NCBI GenBank assembly: GCA_018057635.1
Contig: JAGPDJ010000102.1
Location: forward strand, 1-7,635
DNA: 7,635 nucleotides
From: Ferruginibacter sp.
GTDB lineage: Bacteria > Bacteroidota > Bacteroidia > Chitinophagales > Chitinophagaceae
Direction: 5' to 3'
Of the stretch, positions 6,865 through 7,635 are shown piece by piece; positions within the stretch are counted from its first letter, which is position 1; every line of letters begins with the position of its first letter. A program made the position numbers and the translations under genes. Under the pieces are notes generated by a model. The model searched no databases. It was not told the DNA's origin and saw only the letters and a list, made by a program, of their open reading frames with translations.

Positions 6865-7635
6865 ATGCGATCAGTTCATTATATCATACCAACAGCCGCT
6901 ATTGGTGGCGCTGAAAAAAGATTTATTGAATTATGGGCATATCTCAGGGTAAACCAACAGGAGTTTAACCTCAAACTGGTTATTTCAGCGCAACTGTATG
7001 CCGCAATTCAAAACAATGAAACTTTGCATACACTGCTTCAGCCACACAAAGCACATATAAGCGTGTACAATATCAGTTTTGATGAACCCATCATTTCATT
7101 CCAGAAAAAGCTTTACCATTTTGTTTGTGAACATGCAGCTAAAGATGACATCATACATTTTATTCTGTCATACCCAACCTATATTTTTCGGGTAAAACAC
7201 AAAAAAAGCGTTTATTCGTTAACGGAGAGCAGCCTGGGAAACGTGAATATAAAAGGAAGGGTCTTGTACCTGCTGAATATATTCAGGGCAGCCCAAACGG
7301 ATATTATAGACCCGGTTGTGTACAGGAAAGTATGCAGCTACTTTTTTTATAAGAAAAACCGGATTCATTTCACTCCCGGCAGCTTTACCAATACAGAACT
7401 TTTTAAACCTGCACCGGGTTATAAAAAAGAAAACTGGTTTGTTTTCCTGGGCAGGTTCTTTTATGTGAAACAAGCGGTTCAGTTATTACAGGCAGTACCG
7501 GAAATATACAGCAAACTGGAATCGGCAGGGTTTTCGGGATTTAAATTTATTTTTCTCGGATATGGGCAGCAGGAAAAAGAAATGCTGGATATTGTGAACA
7601 GTGATTCCTATAAATCCCTTCCCATTGAAATTAAA
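6865..7635 (+). CDS. GT4-like glycosyltransferase (3'-truncated)
   Basis: The frame starting at ATG 6865 is open through the last base (257 codons, no stop). It lies 17 bases after the WbpG stop, without a Shine-Dalgarno sequence. The N-terminus MRSVHYIIPT leads into IGGAEKRF (13-20), the glycine-rich loop common in GT4 enzymes. HFTPGSFTNTELFKP (168-182) has the form of the inter-domain 'N-G-V-D-x-x-x-F-x-P' segment. WFVFLGRF (191-198) and FIFLGYGQQE (228-237) match the strands that open the nucleotide-sugar domain. The E-x7-E motif would come later and is outside the window, so activity cannot be judged. It shares the fold and the GGAE motif with the glycosyltransferase at 1683-2759, but little else aligns by eye, so a different linkage is likely. 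Its place after the amidination genes makes it a candidate for transferring the amidinated sugar; this is only inference. Confidence 0.82.
   Translation, partial: MRSVHYIIPTAAIGGAEKRFIELWAYLRVNQQEFNLKLVISAQLYAAIQNNETLHTLLQPHKAHISVYNISFDEPIISFQKKLYHFVCEHAAKDDIIHFILSYPTYIFRVKHKKSVYSLTESSLGNVNIKGRVLYLLNIFRAAQTDIIDPVVYRKVCSYFFYKKNRIHFTPGSFTNTELFKPAPGYKKENWFVFLGRFFYVKQAVQLLQAVPEIYSKLESAGFSGFKFIFLGYGQQEKEMLDIVNSDSYKSLPIEIK

Noticed and set aside
7219..7473. 84-codon minus-strand open frame near the right end
   Set aside because: The plus strand here encodes a continuous 257-codon glycosyltransferase frame with GT4 motifs; the minus frame has none.

Overview
The window is a stretch of a surface-polysaccharide (O-antigen, capsule or exopolysaccharide) biosynthesis locus. 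All nine genes are on the + strand and packed with gaps of 1 to 43 bases, so they probably form one operon. It runs off both ends: the first gene lacks its N-terminus and the last lacks its C-terminus. No RNA gene, mobile element, CRISPR array or convincing terminator was seen, and no stretch over 300 bases lacks a gene.

The host is most likely a member of the Bacteroidota, possibly a Chitinophagaceae-like bacterium. The DNA is moderately AT-rich, and none of the eight visible starts has a clear Shine-Dalgarno sequence at normal spacing, as is usual in that phylum. The protein wording also looks familiar from Bacteroidota glycan loci. This is inference; no search was possible.

Layout: (1) 1-878, C-terminal part of a Wzx-type flippase; (2) 893-1657, FkbM-type methyltransferase; (3) 1683-2759, GT4-type glycosyltransferase; (4) 2764-3351, WbpD/WlbB-type left-handed beta-helix N-acetyltransferase; (5) 3393-4289, WbpB/WlbA-type UDP-GlcNAcA 3-dehydrogenase; (6) 4333-4953, HisH-like glutaminase; (7) 4963-5724, HisF-like barrel; (8) 5726-6847, WbpG/PseA-type N-acetyl-sugar amidotransferase; (9) 6865 to the end, a second GT4-like glycosyltransferase.

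Genes 4 and 5 act in the pathway to UDP-2,3-diacetamido-2,3-dideoxyhexuronic acids (GlcNAc3NAcA / ManNAc3NAcA). Genes 6 to 8 match the set that, in Pseudomonas aeruginosa O5, turns an acetamido group of such a sugar into an acetamidino group. HisH would release ammonia from glutamine, HisF would carry it, and WbpG would use ATP to install it. The HisF copy has methionine where histidine-biosynthesis HisF has its catalytic Asp11, yet keeps the residues of the ammonia gate. This supports a role in sugar amidination and not in histidine synthesis. The glycosyltransferases, methyltransferase and flippase would assemble, decorate and export the repeat unit. The 6-dehydrogenase, 3-aminotransferase and any 2-epimerase are not in the window and should lie nearby. 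The system is a recognised type; the points of interest are its specialised HisF and its probable occurrence in Bacteroidota.
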